From the IMG/VR virus record IMGVR_UViG_3300024226_000001, positions 1 through 64,000 of that record: a stretch of 64,000 nucleotides of DNA. One strand, 5' to 3'. Below, piece by piece: positions 44,934 through 53,793 of the stretch. The translations under genes and the position numbers were made by a program. The notes below the pieces were generated by a model. The model worked only from the letters and a program-made list of their open reading frames with translations. It ran no database searches and was not told where the DNA came from. Position 1 is the first letter of the stretch. The number at the start of each line of letters is the position of its first letter. The DNA comes from a virus.

Positions 44934-46412
44934 ATGCCGATAGATAATCACATTCTAAATGTAATAGAACACTCATTGGAATTAGACACAATAAAGTTTG
45001 ATGCACATGGTGAAGATGAGGGTGGACAGAAAATGAGCCATGAAATAGGAGGTCCTATTCCAATGGTAGTTATTAATGGAGCTTCATTTACGGGACAAGA
45101 TGTTAAGAGATTTGAAATTGATTGTAGTACTAAAATTCCTAAATTAGCCCTAACTATAATAGACACTAGAGGAACCTTTGATGCGGATCAAATTCCAAGA
45201 GATGGTGATGTCGTTTCAGTTAGAATTGCAGCAAGACAACAAGACACTTTTAAAGATATTAGAATAGATTTTGATATAGATGAAATAGGAGGCCCTGCTA
45301 CTGGCGATTTGAAAAAAGCCACTAGTGGCACTAAATTTTCTATACAGGGTACGATGAAAGTACCTACATTATATTCAGAAGGATGTGCTTCGTATGAAGG
45401 AACATCTAGAGAACAGATAGAAGAATTTGCTAATAATTTAAAACTAGGATTAGCAACTAACATTGATTCATCGGATGACGCAATGAAAGCACTTAATGCA
45501 TGTCAACCTAATATAGAATTTTTAAATAATTTAGTGGAACATTCATATGTCGGTGAAGATAGTTTTCAGACATATTGTATCGATCCTTATTATAATATAT
45601 GTTTCGTAGATATTAATGCTCTTTTAAATTCAGAAGATGGAATGGATGAAACACTTATTAACTTTGAAATAGATTTCGATGAAGATGGAGAAGAACAGAC
45701 TTCAAACGCAATAGGAATACCTAACATGCTAACTAACGCTTCGTCTATGAATTCTACTAATTCATTCATACAAAGCTATAACTTAGTTAACAATTCAGGC
45801 GGACTTTCTAAAAAGAACGGCTATAAAAGAAAAATGATATATTTTGAGAACGACTCTGTTGGTGTTGTTGCTCATGAAATAGAACCACTCGCTAGTGATA
45901 GTATGAAGGACATTGAGGAGCCGCTAAAGGGAAGAAGAGATGAAGACAGATATACTAAAGAGGTAAAATCAAAATACATGGGAAGGCTCCCTATTCAATC
46001 AGATGATATGCCAAATGTACATCTTAACTATTCATTTGCCGCATTAAGCAATCAACAGAATTTAGATGAAATGAATAAAATGCAGTTAGAAATAACCTTA
46101 AAGACATTTAATCCTGGAATTCATTTGTGGCAAAAAATACCTATTCAAATATTAAAAAGTGGGTTTACACAAATGACTGCACAGCAGGGTATAGGTGGCG
46201 ATAAAGATGAAAAGGGATTTGAAACAGAAAATGAAGAAGAAGTTGAAAGCGTAAATGATTTAAACGCAGATCAGGTTAAAGATGAATTTTTAACAGGTTA
46301 TTATGTAATAGGTGGAATTAAATACATATATAAGGAGTCTACTGGAATTATTCAAAAACTTACTCTATTAAGAAGAGAATGGCCGAGTAGATTAAATAAC
46401 GTTAAAGGATAA
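44934..46412 (+). CDS. Predicted baseplate hub protein (gp27/gpD-like), 492 aa
   Basis: The order of blocks fits a hub of the gp27/gpD/VgrG type: GGPIPMVVINGASFTGQDVKRFEIDCSTKIPKLALTIIDTRGTFDADQIPRDGDVVSVRI, then FSIQGTMKVPTLYSEGCASYEGTSREQIEEFANNLKLGL, and a later LVEHSYVGEDSFQTYCIDPYYNICFVDIN. The C-terminal domain contains EITLKTFNPGIHLWQKIPI. The neighbour at 47704 is a gp5-like spike protein, as expected. An acidic linker (DKDEKGFETENEEEVESVNDL) near residue 430 is unusual. Confidence 0.75.
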   Translation: MPIDNHILNVIEHSLELDTIKFDAHGEDEGGQKMSHEIGGPIPMVVINGASFTGQDVKRFEIDCSTKIPKLALTIIDTRGTFDADQIPRDGDVVSVRIAARQQDTFKDIRIDFDIDEIGGPATGDLKKATSGTKFSIQGTMKVPTLYSEGCASYEGTSREQIEEFANNLKLGLATNIDSSDDAMKALNACQPNIEFLNNLVEHSYVGEDSFQTYCIDPYYNICFVDINALLNSEDGMDETLINFEIDFDEDGEEQTSNAIGIPNMLTNASSMNSTNSFIQSYNLVNNSGGLSKKNGYKRKMIYFENDSVGVVAHEIEPLASDSMKDIEEPLKGRRDEDRYTKEVKSKYMGRLPIQSDDMPNVHLNYSFAALSNQQNLDEMNKMQLEITLKTFNPGIHLWQKIPIQILKSGFTQMTAQQGIGGDKDEKGFETENEEEVESVNDLNADQVKDEFLTGYYVIGGIKYIYKESTGIIQKLTLLRREWPSRLNNVKG

Positions 46413-46431
46413 TTAAACCCTATCAAATAAT

Positions 46432-46439
46432 AATATATA
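46432..46439 (+). promoter_or_regulatory. AATATATA motif four bases before a start codon
   Basis: The motif ends four bases before ATG 46444, in a 31-base gap between two baseplate genes. Confidence 0.35.
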
Positions 46440-46443
46440 CTAT

Positions 46444-47700
46444 ATGTCAGATTTTAAAAGTAAATTAGATTTTCAAAAAGGTAAATTAGCACAGTCGCCA
46501 TATCAGGATCCGACTTTTTTATCGTTTGTTATATTATTTAACGTAAGCGATCATACTAATTCGCCTCTATTATCTGGAGCGGCCGAAGAATTCTACGTTA
46601 ATCAATTAGGAGCTACAAAAAAGCCGCCGGAGTCAGCTAAAAAAAGTAGCAAAGACACTAATAGATTATCTGCACTTAGTTCAAGTGCTTCTGCGGGATC
46701 AACTAAATTCTATGAAGAAAGATTAGATGCTCTAGTTAAATTTAAAAAGGCATTACTAGACATAAATAGAAATACACCGTGGTTTTTCCAAGGATTACAG
46801 GGTGTTGATAGAGCAATTACAAATTTTAATCCTACTACTCCATATTACGGAGGCGATGATGCTAAGTTAACACTAAGCTGTTTAGAATCTATTAACCTTA
46901 GAGTTTCTGGTCTTATGCACCTTTATAGAAAAGCAGTGTTTGACGAAGTTAAATGGAATTGGATTTTACCTGAAAATTTAAGAAAGTTTTCAATGATAGT
47001 ATATGTTACTGAGGTTAGAAAGATCCAAAACATGTCTAAAATTACATTATCAGGGGTTCCTAAAAAGATAGACTTGGCTGCTATTAAGGGTTTTCCTGGA
47101 AATATGAAACCAAGCCTAGGAGTTGATAATTCAAACAAAGGTATATCAGGATCTGACAATAGACCCTTCTTTATGTTTAGATTCGGTGAATGTGAATTTG
47201 CCTTAAACACAGGTTCTGAAATATTTGGAGATCTTACTAAAAATCCAGGCGAACAGGCTAGACAAACTATTGAAATGCAATATGAAGTTGTAGATAGTAT
47301 GGATGCAAGAGTATTAAATGGAATTGTTTCTGATACTATACCTAACGCATTATCCCCAGCACATGATTCTGAAAATTATGAAGCTGATGGGATATTAGGT
47401 CTTTTAAAAGATAAGGCGCTAGCTAAACTTAAAGAAATAGGAGAAAGAGGTTTAAACGACCTGAACAGATTAGCAAGAGAAAAGAAAGATGAATTAGTTC
47501 AAGGTGCAAGGGACGGTATTAGAGGTAGAGTTCCTAATTTTGAAAACATATATCAAGACGCCTTACGAGGTGTTTCTGATGGAGTAGATAATATTGGTTC
47601 TAACATCGCAGAGAATGTATTTAATGTAGATACTAGTGCGACAGTAGGAGCTGCACTAAACGATGCAGCAGCCCAATCCCTTGGTAATATAAACGATTAA
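46444..47700 (+). CDS. Predicted baseplate/tail-tube-associated protein, 418 aa
   Basis: A central domain, LESINLRVSGLMHLYRKAVFDEVKWNWILPENLRKFSMIVYVTEVRKI, with following strands FMFRFGECEFAL, resembles a tail-tube-like fold. An early Ser/Lys/Ala-rich loop (about 60-90) is disordered, and the C-terminal 110 residues are helical and charged (LGLLKDKALAKLKEIGERGLNDLNRLAREKKDELV). It lies between hub and spike genes, so a role corresponding to T4 gp48 or gp54 is likely but unproven. Confidence 0.6.
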   Translation: MSDFKSKLDFQKGKLAQSPYQDPTFLSFVILFNVSDHTNSPLLSGAAEEFYVNQLGATKKPPESAKKSSKDTNRLSALSSSASAGSTKFYEERLDALVKFKKALLDINRNTPWFFQGLQGVDRAITNFNPTTPYYGGDDAKLTLSCLESINLRVSGLMHLYRKAVFDEVKWNWILPENLRKFSMIVYVTEVRKIQNMSKITLSGVPKKIDLAAIKGFPGNMKPSLGVDNSNKGISGSDNRPFFMFRFGECEFALNTGSEIFGDLTKNPGEQARQTIEMQYEVVDSMDARVLNGIVSDTIPNALSPAHDSENYEADGILGLLKDKALAKLKEIGERGLNDLNRLAREKKDELVQGARDGIRGRVPNFENIYQDALRGVSDGVDNIGSNIAENVFNVDTSATVGAALNDAAAQSLGNIND

Positions 47701-47703
47701 TAT

Positions 47704-48429
47704 ATGTCAACAGAAAAAGAATTAAATACTGATAATCTTAGAGACACTCATTGGTTAGGAGAAGTTATCGATAATGTCGATCCTCTTAAACTAGGTAGAT
47801 GTAAGGTTAAGGTCCTGGGTAAATATGATAATTTACCGGATGATGCTATTCCATGGGCAACTCCTATGAATAGAAATGCAGTAGGTTCACATCATGTTCC
47901 AAGAATAGGGGATATAGTTTCAGCTAGATTTGATAATGGAAATTTATATCATCCTGAATATTGGTTTCAAATAGAGCAGAATCTTTTTCTTAAAGAAGAT
48001 ATTTTAGATGGTGCAGGCAATGCTGAAAATGTAATCAGTTTAGTGTATGATGCTGAAAGAAACGTAAGAATTTATCACTCAGAAGAAGATGGTCTTGTAA
48101 TTACCAGAGGATTTGGCGCAAAAGAAAGACCTATAATTCAAATCGACGAAGTAGGTGATATTAAAATTTCTACGGACGATAGAATATTCATAGATTCAGG
48201 AGACGTATATTTAAGTAATACAGGTGAAAGTGGAGAAGATACTTCAGAACCCGCTGTAAGGGGTAAATCACTAGAAGCATGGTTAGACGAGTATTTAACT
48301 CTTTTTGAAAACCATATACATCCAACCGGAGTTGGTCCATCAGGAACTGCGGTTTCATTACCTCCTACCCCATCGGGTGTTGCATCTTTGAAAAGTAAAC
48401 ACCCTGATTATCAACAAGAAAATAAATAA
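47704..48429 (+). CDS. gp5-like baseplate spike protein with OB domain, 241 aa
   Basis: The N terminus has the gp5/VgrG OB-fold pattern: HWLGEVIDNVDPLKLGRCKVKVLGKYDNLPDDAIPWATPM, and HHVPRIGDIVSARFDNGNLYHPEYWFQIE. Short beta repeats follow (VRIYHSEEDGLVITRG; IQIDEVGDIKISTDDRIFIDSGDVYL). The C-terminal ENHIHPTGVGPSGTAVSLPPTPSG is a membrane-piercing tip-like tail also seen in other contractile tails. No lysozyme domain is present, unlike T4 gp5. Confidence 0.83.
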   Translation: MSTEKELNTDNLRDTHWLGEVIDNVDPLKLGRCKVKVLGKYDNLPDDAIPWATPMNRNAVGSHHVPRIGDIVSARFDNGNLYHPEYWFQIEQNLFLKEDILDGAGNAENVISLVYDAERNVRIYHSEEDGLVITRGFGAKERPIIQIDEVGDIKISTDDRIFIDSGDVYLSNTGESGEDTSEPAVRGKSLEAWLDEYLTLFENHIHPTGVGPSGTAVSLPPTPSGVASLKSKHPDYQQENK

Positions 48430-48431
48430 GA

Positions 48432-50150
48432 ATGGCTGCAGATTGGACTAATTTTATTAGTGAAGTAGAAGGATTTCTTTTAAGCGCACCTACTGCCCCA
48501 CCGACTAGTGCCGCAGAATTCGGTAAATTATTAGCCACACAATATACGATTGATGTTAAAAAAGGTTCTGGTCCTAATGCAACGTGTATTCCAGGAATGG
48601 CACCTCATGAATCATCACCCGGGGAGAGTGCATTCATAGCAAGCTATGAACATTGGTTCACTGACCTTTTTGAAAAAGGAGAACCTGTCATGGAAACACC
48701 AGACACCGAAGAAAAGAAAATAGGAATTGCAACATGGTTGGCGAGTGCAGCTGGCGCAGCTTCCAGGTTAAGTATTGCAGGAAAAGACAATGATCCTGAA
48801 TATAATAAACTAGAAGGTGAAATTTCAGGAGGTATACAATACGAGCCAACTGAAGAGCTTGACAAGTATCTGGAAGAGTTTAAGGATGACGAAGCAGAAA
48901 ACCTATATAGATTTAAATTCTTCGAGTTTCATCGCTTAGATGGTAAAGAAACCGGCGATGAATTAGCTAGAATATTTGCAACAAGATTATTAATGCAATT
49001 TGAGGATATTTCTGACGGAGATAAAAGATGGGATTTTTGGCACTGGGCGACTTGGATGGGAACTAATGAAATTAGAAGCAATTCCACAGCTGGGGTTGGC
49101 GGTTCAGGATTTAGTAATCAAGACATTCAGCAGATGAACAATAACAGGAAGGCAGCCATATCTACACTAAAGGGATTAGACTGGGGTTGGCAATCATTTA
49201 AATCTTCCTCGGGTGTTTCAATAAATAATAATAATAGAAATTATGATGGTGAATTTCATCTACTAGTTTCTAAATATGTAATTGATGAAATAAAGAAGTG
49301 CCATCCAACTGTAGATAGCGATGGAAAGTTTTTATACAGTGAGGAAACCGCATTAAAGAAAGATTCTATACAAGCTATTAAATATCCATGGCCCTTTGAT
49401 ACTACATTACCCGTAGGATATGAAGAAATGGAACCTGCCGAAAAATTAAAAGTAAGATATCCATTTAAATTAACTAATTTAAAAATACAGGAGCCTTTTG
49501 ATGAAAATAATAAAATGCCACCTGCATTAACTCAGTATGTTATTACAGAATTTACATGGAACGGTAAACAAGACTATGGTTTTAAAAAAAATAAAGTTAA
49601 ACCCGTTTTTCTAGAAGATGAATTAAGAAAAAAATGGCAAGGATGTCCTCTTACTGAAAACGACGAAACACAGGATTCTATTGTGAATATAGATATGTCT
49701 AAAACGGGAACTTTAGCTAAGCAAATTAGAAATACTTTAATAGTAGAAATGGGAATTGAAGCTGCAATGTTAGCAGAAGGTGGAAGTAAAGATGATCCAT
49801 ATAAAGAACTTGCAAAGGCAACTCTTAAATATTGGAAAGATGCAACAATACAGCCATTTGCAACTGATCCCCCGACACCACCATGTTTATCTGTTCCTCC
49901 TTTAGGCGGAAAATACATAGGAGTTAGTTACGGAAATCAAAGGAAATTAGCAGATAATTTAAGAAGAGCTCTTAATTCAGGTAAAGATTATGGATTAGAT
50001 AGGGAAGGTGCAGCCAATGCAGTGGCTAAAGCACTTGCATATTCTTATTTTACGCATCTTAGTGAAATGAAATTTATTTATATGGGTGGTATACCAGTTC
50101 CTACTGTTCCTTACGTTCCAATGATAGGATTTGACGCCACCGTAATTTGA
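48432..50150 (+). CDS. Virion-type protein of unknown fold, 572 aa
   Basis: A large acidic protein directly after the spike gene. It contains a Trp-rich block (RWDFWHWATWMGTNEIRSNS; about 196-215), an Asn-rich loop (SINNNNRNYDG) and a C terminus with the hydrophobic Pro-rich YMGGIPVPTVPYVPMIGFDATVI. The terminal Pro/Val/Gly stretch resembles sequences that bury into a tail or baseplate assembly. Position suggests a baseplate or tail-tip component. Family unknown. Confidence 0.6.
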   Translation: MAADWTNFISEVEGFLLSAPTAPPTSAAEFGKLLATQYTIDVKKGSGPNATCIPGMAPHESSPGESAFIASYEHWFTDLFEKGEPVMETPDTEEKKIGIATWLASAAGAASRLSIAGKDNDPEYNKLEGEISGGIQYEPTEELDKYLEEFKDDEAENLYRFKFFEFHRLDGKETGDELARIFATRLLMQFEDISDGDKRWDFWHWATWMGTNEIRSNSTAGVGGSGFSNQDIQQMNNNRKAAISTLKGLDWGWQSFKSSSGVSINNNNRNYDGEFHLLVSKYVIDEIKKCHPTVDSDGKFLYSEETALKKDSIQAIKYPWPFDTTLPVGYEEMEPAEKLKVRYPFKLTNLKIQEPFDENNKMPPALTQYVITEFTWNGKQDYGFKKNKVKPVFLEDELRKKWQGCPLTENDETQDSIVNIDMSKTGTLAKQIRNTLIVEMGIEAAMLAEGGSKDDPYKELAKATLKYWKDATIQPFATDPPTPPCLSVPPLGGKYIGVSYGNQRKLADNLRRALNSGKDYGLDREGAANAVAKALAYSYFTHLSEMKFIYMGGIPVPTVPYVPMIGFDATVI

Positions 50151-50156
50151 TATATA
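50149..50156 (+). promoter_or_regulatory. GATATATA late-type motif
   Basis: GATATATA overlaps the previous stop and lies 41 bases before ATG 50198, leaving an A-rich leader. Confidence 0.45.
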
Positions 50157-50197
50157 ACTAGTAAAACATACATTAACCCTTTTAAAAAACAAAGTAA

Positions 50198-51526
50198 ATG
50201 TCAACAAAGACAACTCAAAAACAAAAGAGACCAAGACTCTCGACAACTACACAGCTTACAGAAGCTAACCAAGAAACAGAAGTTAAAGTAGAAACTTCAT
50301 TAAACGCCGCAACCCCGGAAAAACCAACTCCCGGTCCAGATACAAATTATATGGATGAAAACGGAGAATTCATGTGGGACCAATATGAGGCAACATGTGT
50401 AACTAAGCTTAGGAAACCCAATCCACATATTAAAACACCTAAAGGTGTAAAGGTATATAGCAGAGAATCATACGCCCAAGAACTATTTGACCTAATGGAA
50501 GGTCATTCACTAACTTCAAATACTTTATATTCTTTACAATTAGGAGCTAGCTATACTGGAAAGGTGTATGCAGTTGATTCCGAATGGGCATCAATTGATG
50601 TAGGATATAGAGAATTAATCTATGTAGATTTATCAAGAGAAACTACAGAAGTAAGAGAACTTCTAAAACAAGGAGTTGAAGTCGATGTTCAATTGATCGC
50701 CGATACTTCAATGAATGTCAAGAAATATATGATAGGTTCTGTGACTGAAGGTCTTAAGACTAAAGTTATTAAAGAAATCGTAGCATCTATTGACGATGGA
50801 AATACAGCATATAGTGGTATTGTTTCTAAAATGATTCCAGGTGGAGGATATATTGTTCAAGTTCAAGGAATTGATTGCTTTATGCCAGGTTCTTTAGCTG
50901 GTGTAAATAAATTGCATGACTTTGAATCAATCATCGACACGGAAATGTATGTAGTACCTGTAAGTTATTCGGAAGAAAAAGGAACTGTGGTAGTTTCACA
51001 TAGAGCATATTTAAGAGCTCTTATTCCTAATACACTCAAAACAATACAAGAAGATATTACAGTTGAAAGAACAGGTCACGTTACTGGTTCTGCAAAATAC
51101 GGCGTATTCGTTGAGTTTGAAGGATGTTTAACTGGTATGATTCACGTTAACGACTTAGATACTGAAACTTCAAAGGCACATAGAGATAGATCTTTAGAGC
51201 CAGGAACAGAGATTAAATTCTATGTTAAAGAAGTTATTAATGAAAGAAAAATTACACTTGTTCAAGGTTCTCCTGCTGAAAAGAAAGTAGATCCATGGGA
51301 AGGTATTTCTTCAAGATATACTAAGAAAACTGAAGTGGTAGGAAAGGTAAAATCTACTAAAGACTATGGTTTATTTGTAGAAATAGAAGAAGGTGTAGTA
51401 GGACTCTTACATGTATCTGAATTCCCTGAAAACATAGATATTAAAGACATATCAAAAGGTGCAGATATTACTGTTCAAGTGATCAGAGTTGAAGAAGACA
51501 CTAGAAAAGTATTCCTTAAACTATAA
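50198..51526 (+). CDS. Ribosomal protein S1-like RNA-binding protein, 442 aa
   Basis: Four S1 (OB-fold) domains can be seen at about 115-185, 202-268, 288-356 and 376-442. The last two are the most typical: GHVTGSAKYGVFVEFEGCLTGMIHVNDL and GKVKSTKDYGLFVEIEEGVVGLLHVSEF. The first 110 residues are Thr/Gln/Pro-rich at first and then a helical extension. Host S1 has six domains and brings mRNA to the 30S subunit. A four-domain phage form could compete with or replace it, or bind phage RNA. With bS21 at 30378 it is the second initiation-related protein in this phage. It is flanked by its own promoter motif and terminator inside the baseplate module. Confidence 0.88.
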   Translation: MSTKTTQKQKRPRLSTTTQLTEANQETEVKVETSLNAATPEKPTPGPDTNYMDENGEFMWDQYEATCVTKLRKPNPHIKTPKGVKVYSRESYAQELFDLMEGHSLTSNTLYSLQLGASYTGKVYAVDSEWASIDVGYRELIYVDLSRETTEVRELLKQGVEVDVQLIADTSMNVKKYMIGSVTEGLKTKVIKEIVASIDDGNTAYSGIVSKMIPGGGYIVQVQGIDCFMPGSLAGVNKLHDFESIIDTEMYVVPVSYSEEKGTVVVSHRAYLRALIPNTLKTIQEDITVERTGHVTGSAKYGVFVEFEGCLTGMIHVNDLDTETSKAHRDRSLEPGTEIKFYVKEVINERKITLVQGSPAEKKVDPWEGISSRYTKKTEVVGKVKSTKDYGLFVEIEEGVVGLLHVSEFPENIDIKDISKGADITVQVIRVEEDTRKVFLKL

Positions 51527-51550
51527 TCAAATCTATAATTTAGTTGAAAG

Positions 51551-51572
51551 AGCCCGATCACTCGGGCTTTTT
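51551..51572 (+). terminator. Intrinsic terminator after the S1-like gene
   Basis: AGCCCGA (51551-51557), loop TCAC, TCGGGCT (51562-51568) and a T run to 51572. Confidence 0.85.
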
Positions 51573-51595
51573 CACGTTATAGTGTATCTAACAGA

Positions 51596-51603
51596 GATAT
51601 ATA
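51596..51603 (+). promoter_or_regulatory. GATATATA late-type motif
   Basis: GATATATA lies between the S1 terminator and ATG 51632, with a 28-base leader. Confidence 0.45.
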
Positions 51604-51631
51604 AACCAACTTAAGTTATATAATTACGTAA

Positions 51632-52927
51632 ATGAATAATATTAATAATTCAGACATATTAAAGAATGCACTGGTAGGTGTTGAATTTGAATTTTATTCT
51701 AACAAGGATATCGATACGACTGCTAAAGAGTTAGCGGGTCTTTTAGGTAAAAAGATTAGAGTAGAAGCAAAGGCGCATAGTGATTTTGAAGTTACAAGAG
51801 ATGAGTTTAAAATTGAACCTGATATGTCAGGTGGTGAAAAACTAATGGAACTCGTAACAGGCGCACAGCCGTATTATGCTGCAAGGATGATGATTATTAA
51901 AGTATGTAAATGGATAGAAGAAAATGGATATACGAATGATAGAAGTTCTATTCACTTAAACCTTTCTTTCGATACAGATAAAATAGAAAATAAACATAGA
52001 ATATCTAAGATGAATGTTCTTAAATTTATTTTAGATTTTAAAGAAAGTCAAGTCTTTAAGTTTTTTCCTGAAAGAAAAGATTCTGCATACGCAAAATCAA
52101 TTAAATTCGTTTTACCTAAGTCAGATACTTATTTCTATGATGGATTAAATATTACTCCTAGTAATTTCATATATCCTGATTCTAAATATTACGGAATTAA
52201 CTTTGAAAAAAGACATAAGAATTATTTAGAATTTAGATATCTCGGTGGAAAAGATTGGGAAAAGAAAACTTCTAAGATTCTACAAATGCTAGATCTTTTT
52301 ATAACTCAACTATGGAATAGCACGGGTAATGTTCAATTTAACAATCTTAATTCAATAGAGCTTAGAAAAATTCTTGCTAAGAATGAAAGAGTTATAAAGG
52401 CTAGAAAAGATTGGAAAACCATTAATACAGGTTGGAATCAAGATGTTAAATTAACGGTTGATTTAAATGACAATGAAAAGATAATAGATTTACACTGGCC
52501 TAATATTAGAGAAAGAGTTCTTAGATTATTTACACATGGTGAATTAACAAAAGGGCATATTAACTATGATGCCGACAATGGTGTAATTCAAGTTGATCAT
52601 GGTAACTTATCATATTGTGTAGAATTAGAAGGATATGAATTTGTAAGATGTTCTTTGAGAGGAGAATTCACAAATTGTGATTTCTTCGGATGTGACATAA
52701 ATGGATCTGACATACATACGTGTAATTTCTATCAATCTACACAGGTTAATTCATCTAAATTAGAAAGTTCATACGTTCACCAGTCTTGTGTATTAAAAGA
52801 CTGTTACATATACGGAAATGGAATAATGAAAGGGACGATGCAAGGAGGTATATTTAGAGACGGTAAATACGATAAAAGAACTGCAAAGTTTGACAACACT
52901 GAAAAAATACTTTATACGGAAGTTTAA
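51632..52927 (+). CDS. Amidoligase fused to a pentapeptide-like repeat, 431 aa
   Basis: The N-terminal part matches the amidoligase (COOH-NH2 ligase, glutamine-synthetase-fold) pattern: LVGVEFEF (14-21), the acidic EPDMSGGEKLMELVTG (62-77) and SSIHLNLSF (105-113). A later YLEFRYLGG is also typical. Residues about 330-410 form a degenerate pentapeptide repeat with many Cys, Ser and Asn (CSLRGEFTNCDFFGCDINGS; NFYQSTQVNSSKLESSYVHQS). That repeat type forms a right-handed beta-helix. Amidoligases make amide bonds between amino acids and proteins or metabolites. The target may be a virion or host protein bound by the repeat. The gene is inserted between baseplate genes. Confidence 0.75.
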   Translation: MNNINNSDILKNALVGVEFEFYSNKDIDTTAKELAGLLGKKIRVEAKAHSDFEVTRDEFKIEPDMSGGEKLMELVTGAQPYYAARMMIIKVCKWIEENGYTNDRSSIHLNLSFDTDKIENKHRISKMNVLKFILDFKESQVFKFFPERKDSAYAKSIKFVLPKSDTYFYDGLNITPSNFIYPDSKYYGINFEKRHKNYLEFRYLGGKDWEKKTSKILQMLDLFITQLWNSTGNVQFNNLNSIELRKILAKNERVIKARKDWKTINTGWNQDVKLTVDLNDNEKIIDLHWPNIRERVLRLFTHGELTKGHINYDADNGVIQVDHGNLSYCVELEGYEFVRCSLRGEFTNCDFFGCDINGSDIHTCNFYQSTQVNSSKLESSYVHQSCVLKDCYIYGNGIMKGTMQGGIFRDGKYDKRTAKFDNTEKILYTEV

Positions 52928-52943
52928 AAATAACTAAAACAAA

Positions 52944-53777
52944 ATGAGTGATAATATAATAGGTAATAATAGCCACTTAGATAAACCTACATGGGATGAT
53001 AATAAATGCTTTAACGACTTTGTAAATGAGTTGGCATCGGAAGTAACAGGGTCTTGTATGATTCCTATGAATCTTCCAAAATCAGAAGTAGAGAATATTG
53101 TCAAGAGAGCAAAGAAATGGTTCTATAAAAATTACGAGTATTCGATGAAAGAAAACTTTATGGTTTTACCTAAAGAACTTTTTAAGTCTAATCTTTTTAA
53201 ATCTAGAAGATGCTTTACTCTTCCAAAGATGGATCCAGTTACAGGTGGTGGAGAAGTTTATTCAGTATATGGATGTTTTGAAACTGGATCAAAGTATGCA
53301 GGTGGAACAGATATTAGATTTTCACAAGGTGATTTTGCTATCGAAAGAATGATGTATACTGGAATGTTCAGTGGAGATGGTGTAGTAGATGCCGCAGAGA
53401 ACCTTCAATATTATGTGGTTAATGAAAGTTTCTTTGATATGGCTAGACAAATTCTAGAAAACCCCATTGGCTATCACTATAACCAACTAACACATGAGAT
53501 TAAATTTACTGGAGAAACCCCTAACAGAGATATTATATTAGAAGTATATGAAACAATTCCAGAGTGTGCATTATTTGAAGATGAAGCATTCTTTAGATAT
53601 TGTGCTGCAAAGATTAAAATTTCATTAGGACAAAAGTTAAGTATATTTGGTTTTGCTTTACCTGGAAATATTGAAGTCAATGCAGACGCAATTCAGGGTT
53701 TAGGTGAAGGAGAACTGGAAGCAGTGATTGAAGAAATAAAAACAGATGAAGGCACCGATTGGATGATGCATTCTTAA
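52944..53777 (+). CDS. Predicted virion structural protein, 277 aa
   Basis: An alpha/beta protein that includes DKPTWDDNKCFNDFVNELASEVTGSCMIPMNLPKSEVENIVKRAKKWFYKNYEYS near the start and the loop GGEVYSVYGCFETGSKYAGGTDIRFSQGD. The C terminus, about 225-260, is FGFALPGNIEVNADAIQGLGEGELEAVIEEIK. Proteins of this length and pattern lie next to gp25 in several T4-like phages of marine bacteria, where they are called neck or baseplate structural proteins. I cannot name a T4 counterpart. Confidence 0.62.
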   Translation: MSDNIIGNNSHLDKPTWDDNKCFNDFVNELASEVTGSCMIPMNLPKSEVENIVKRAKKWFYKNYEYSMKENFMVLPKELFKSNLFKSRRCFTLPKMDPVTGGGEVYSVYGCFETGSKYAGGTDIRFSQGDFAIERMMYTGMFSGDGVVDAAENLQYYVVNESFFDMARQILENPIGYHYNQLTHEIKFTGETPNRDIILEVYETIPECALFEDEAFFRYCAAKIKISLGQKLSIFGFALPGNIEVNADAIQGLGEGELEAVIEEIKTDEGTDWMMHS

Positions 53778-53780
53778 TAG

Positions 53781-53788
53781 AATATATA
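53781..53788 (+). promoter_or_regulatory. AATATATA motif five bases before a start codon
   Basis: The motif begins three bases after the preceding stop and ends five bases before ATG 53794. Confidence 0.35.
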
Positions 53789-53793
53789 GTTAA

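Noticed and set aside
46923-47210. Minus-strand frames in the baseplate module
   Set aside because: They overlap confidently identified virion genes, have no leader motifs and no recognisable protein features.
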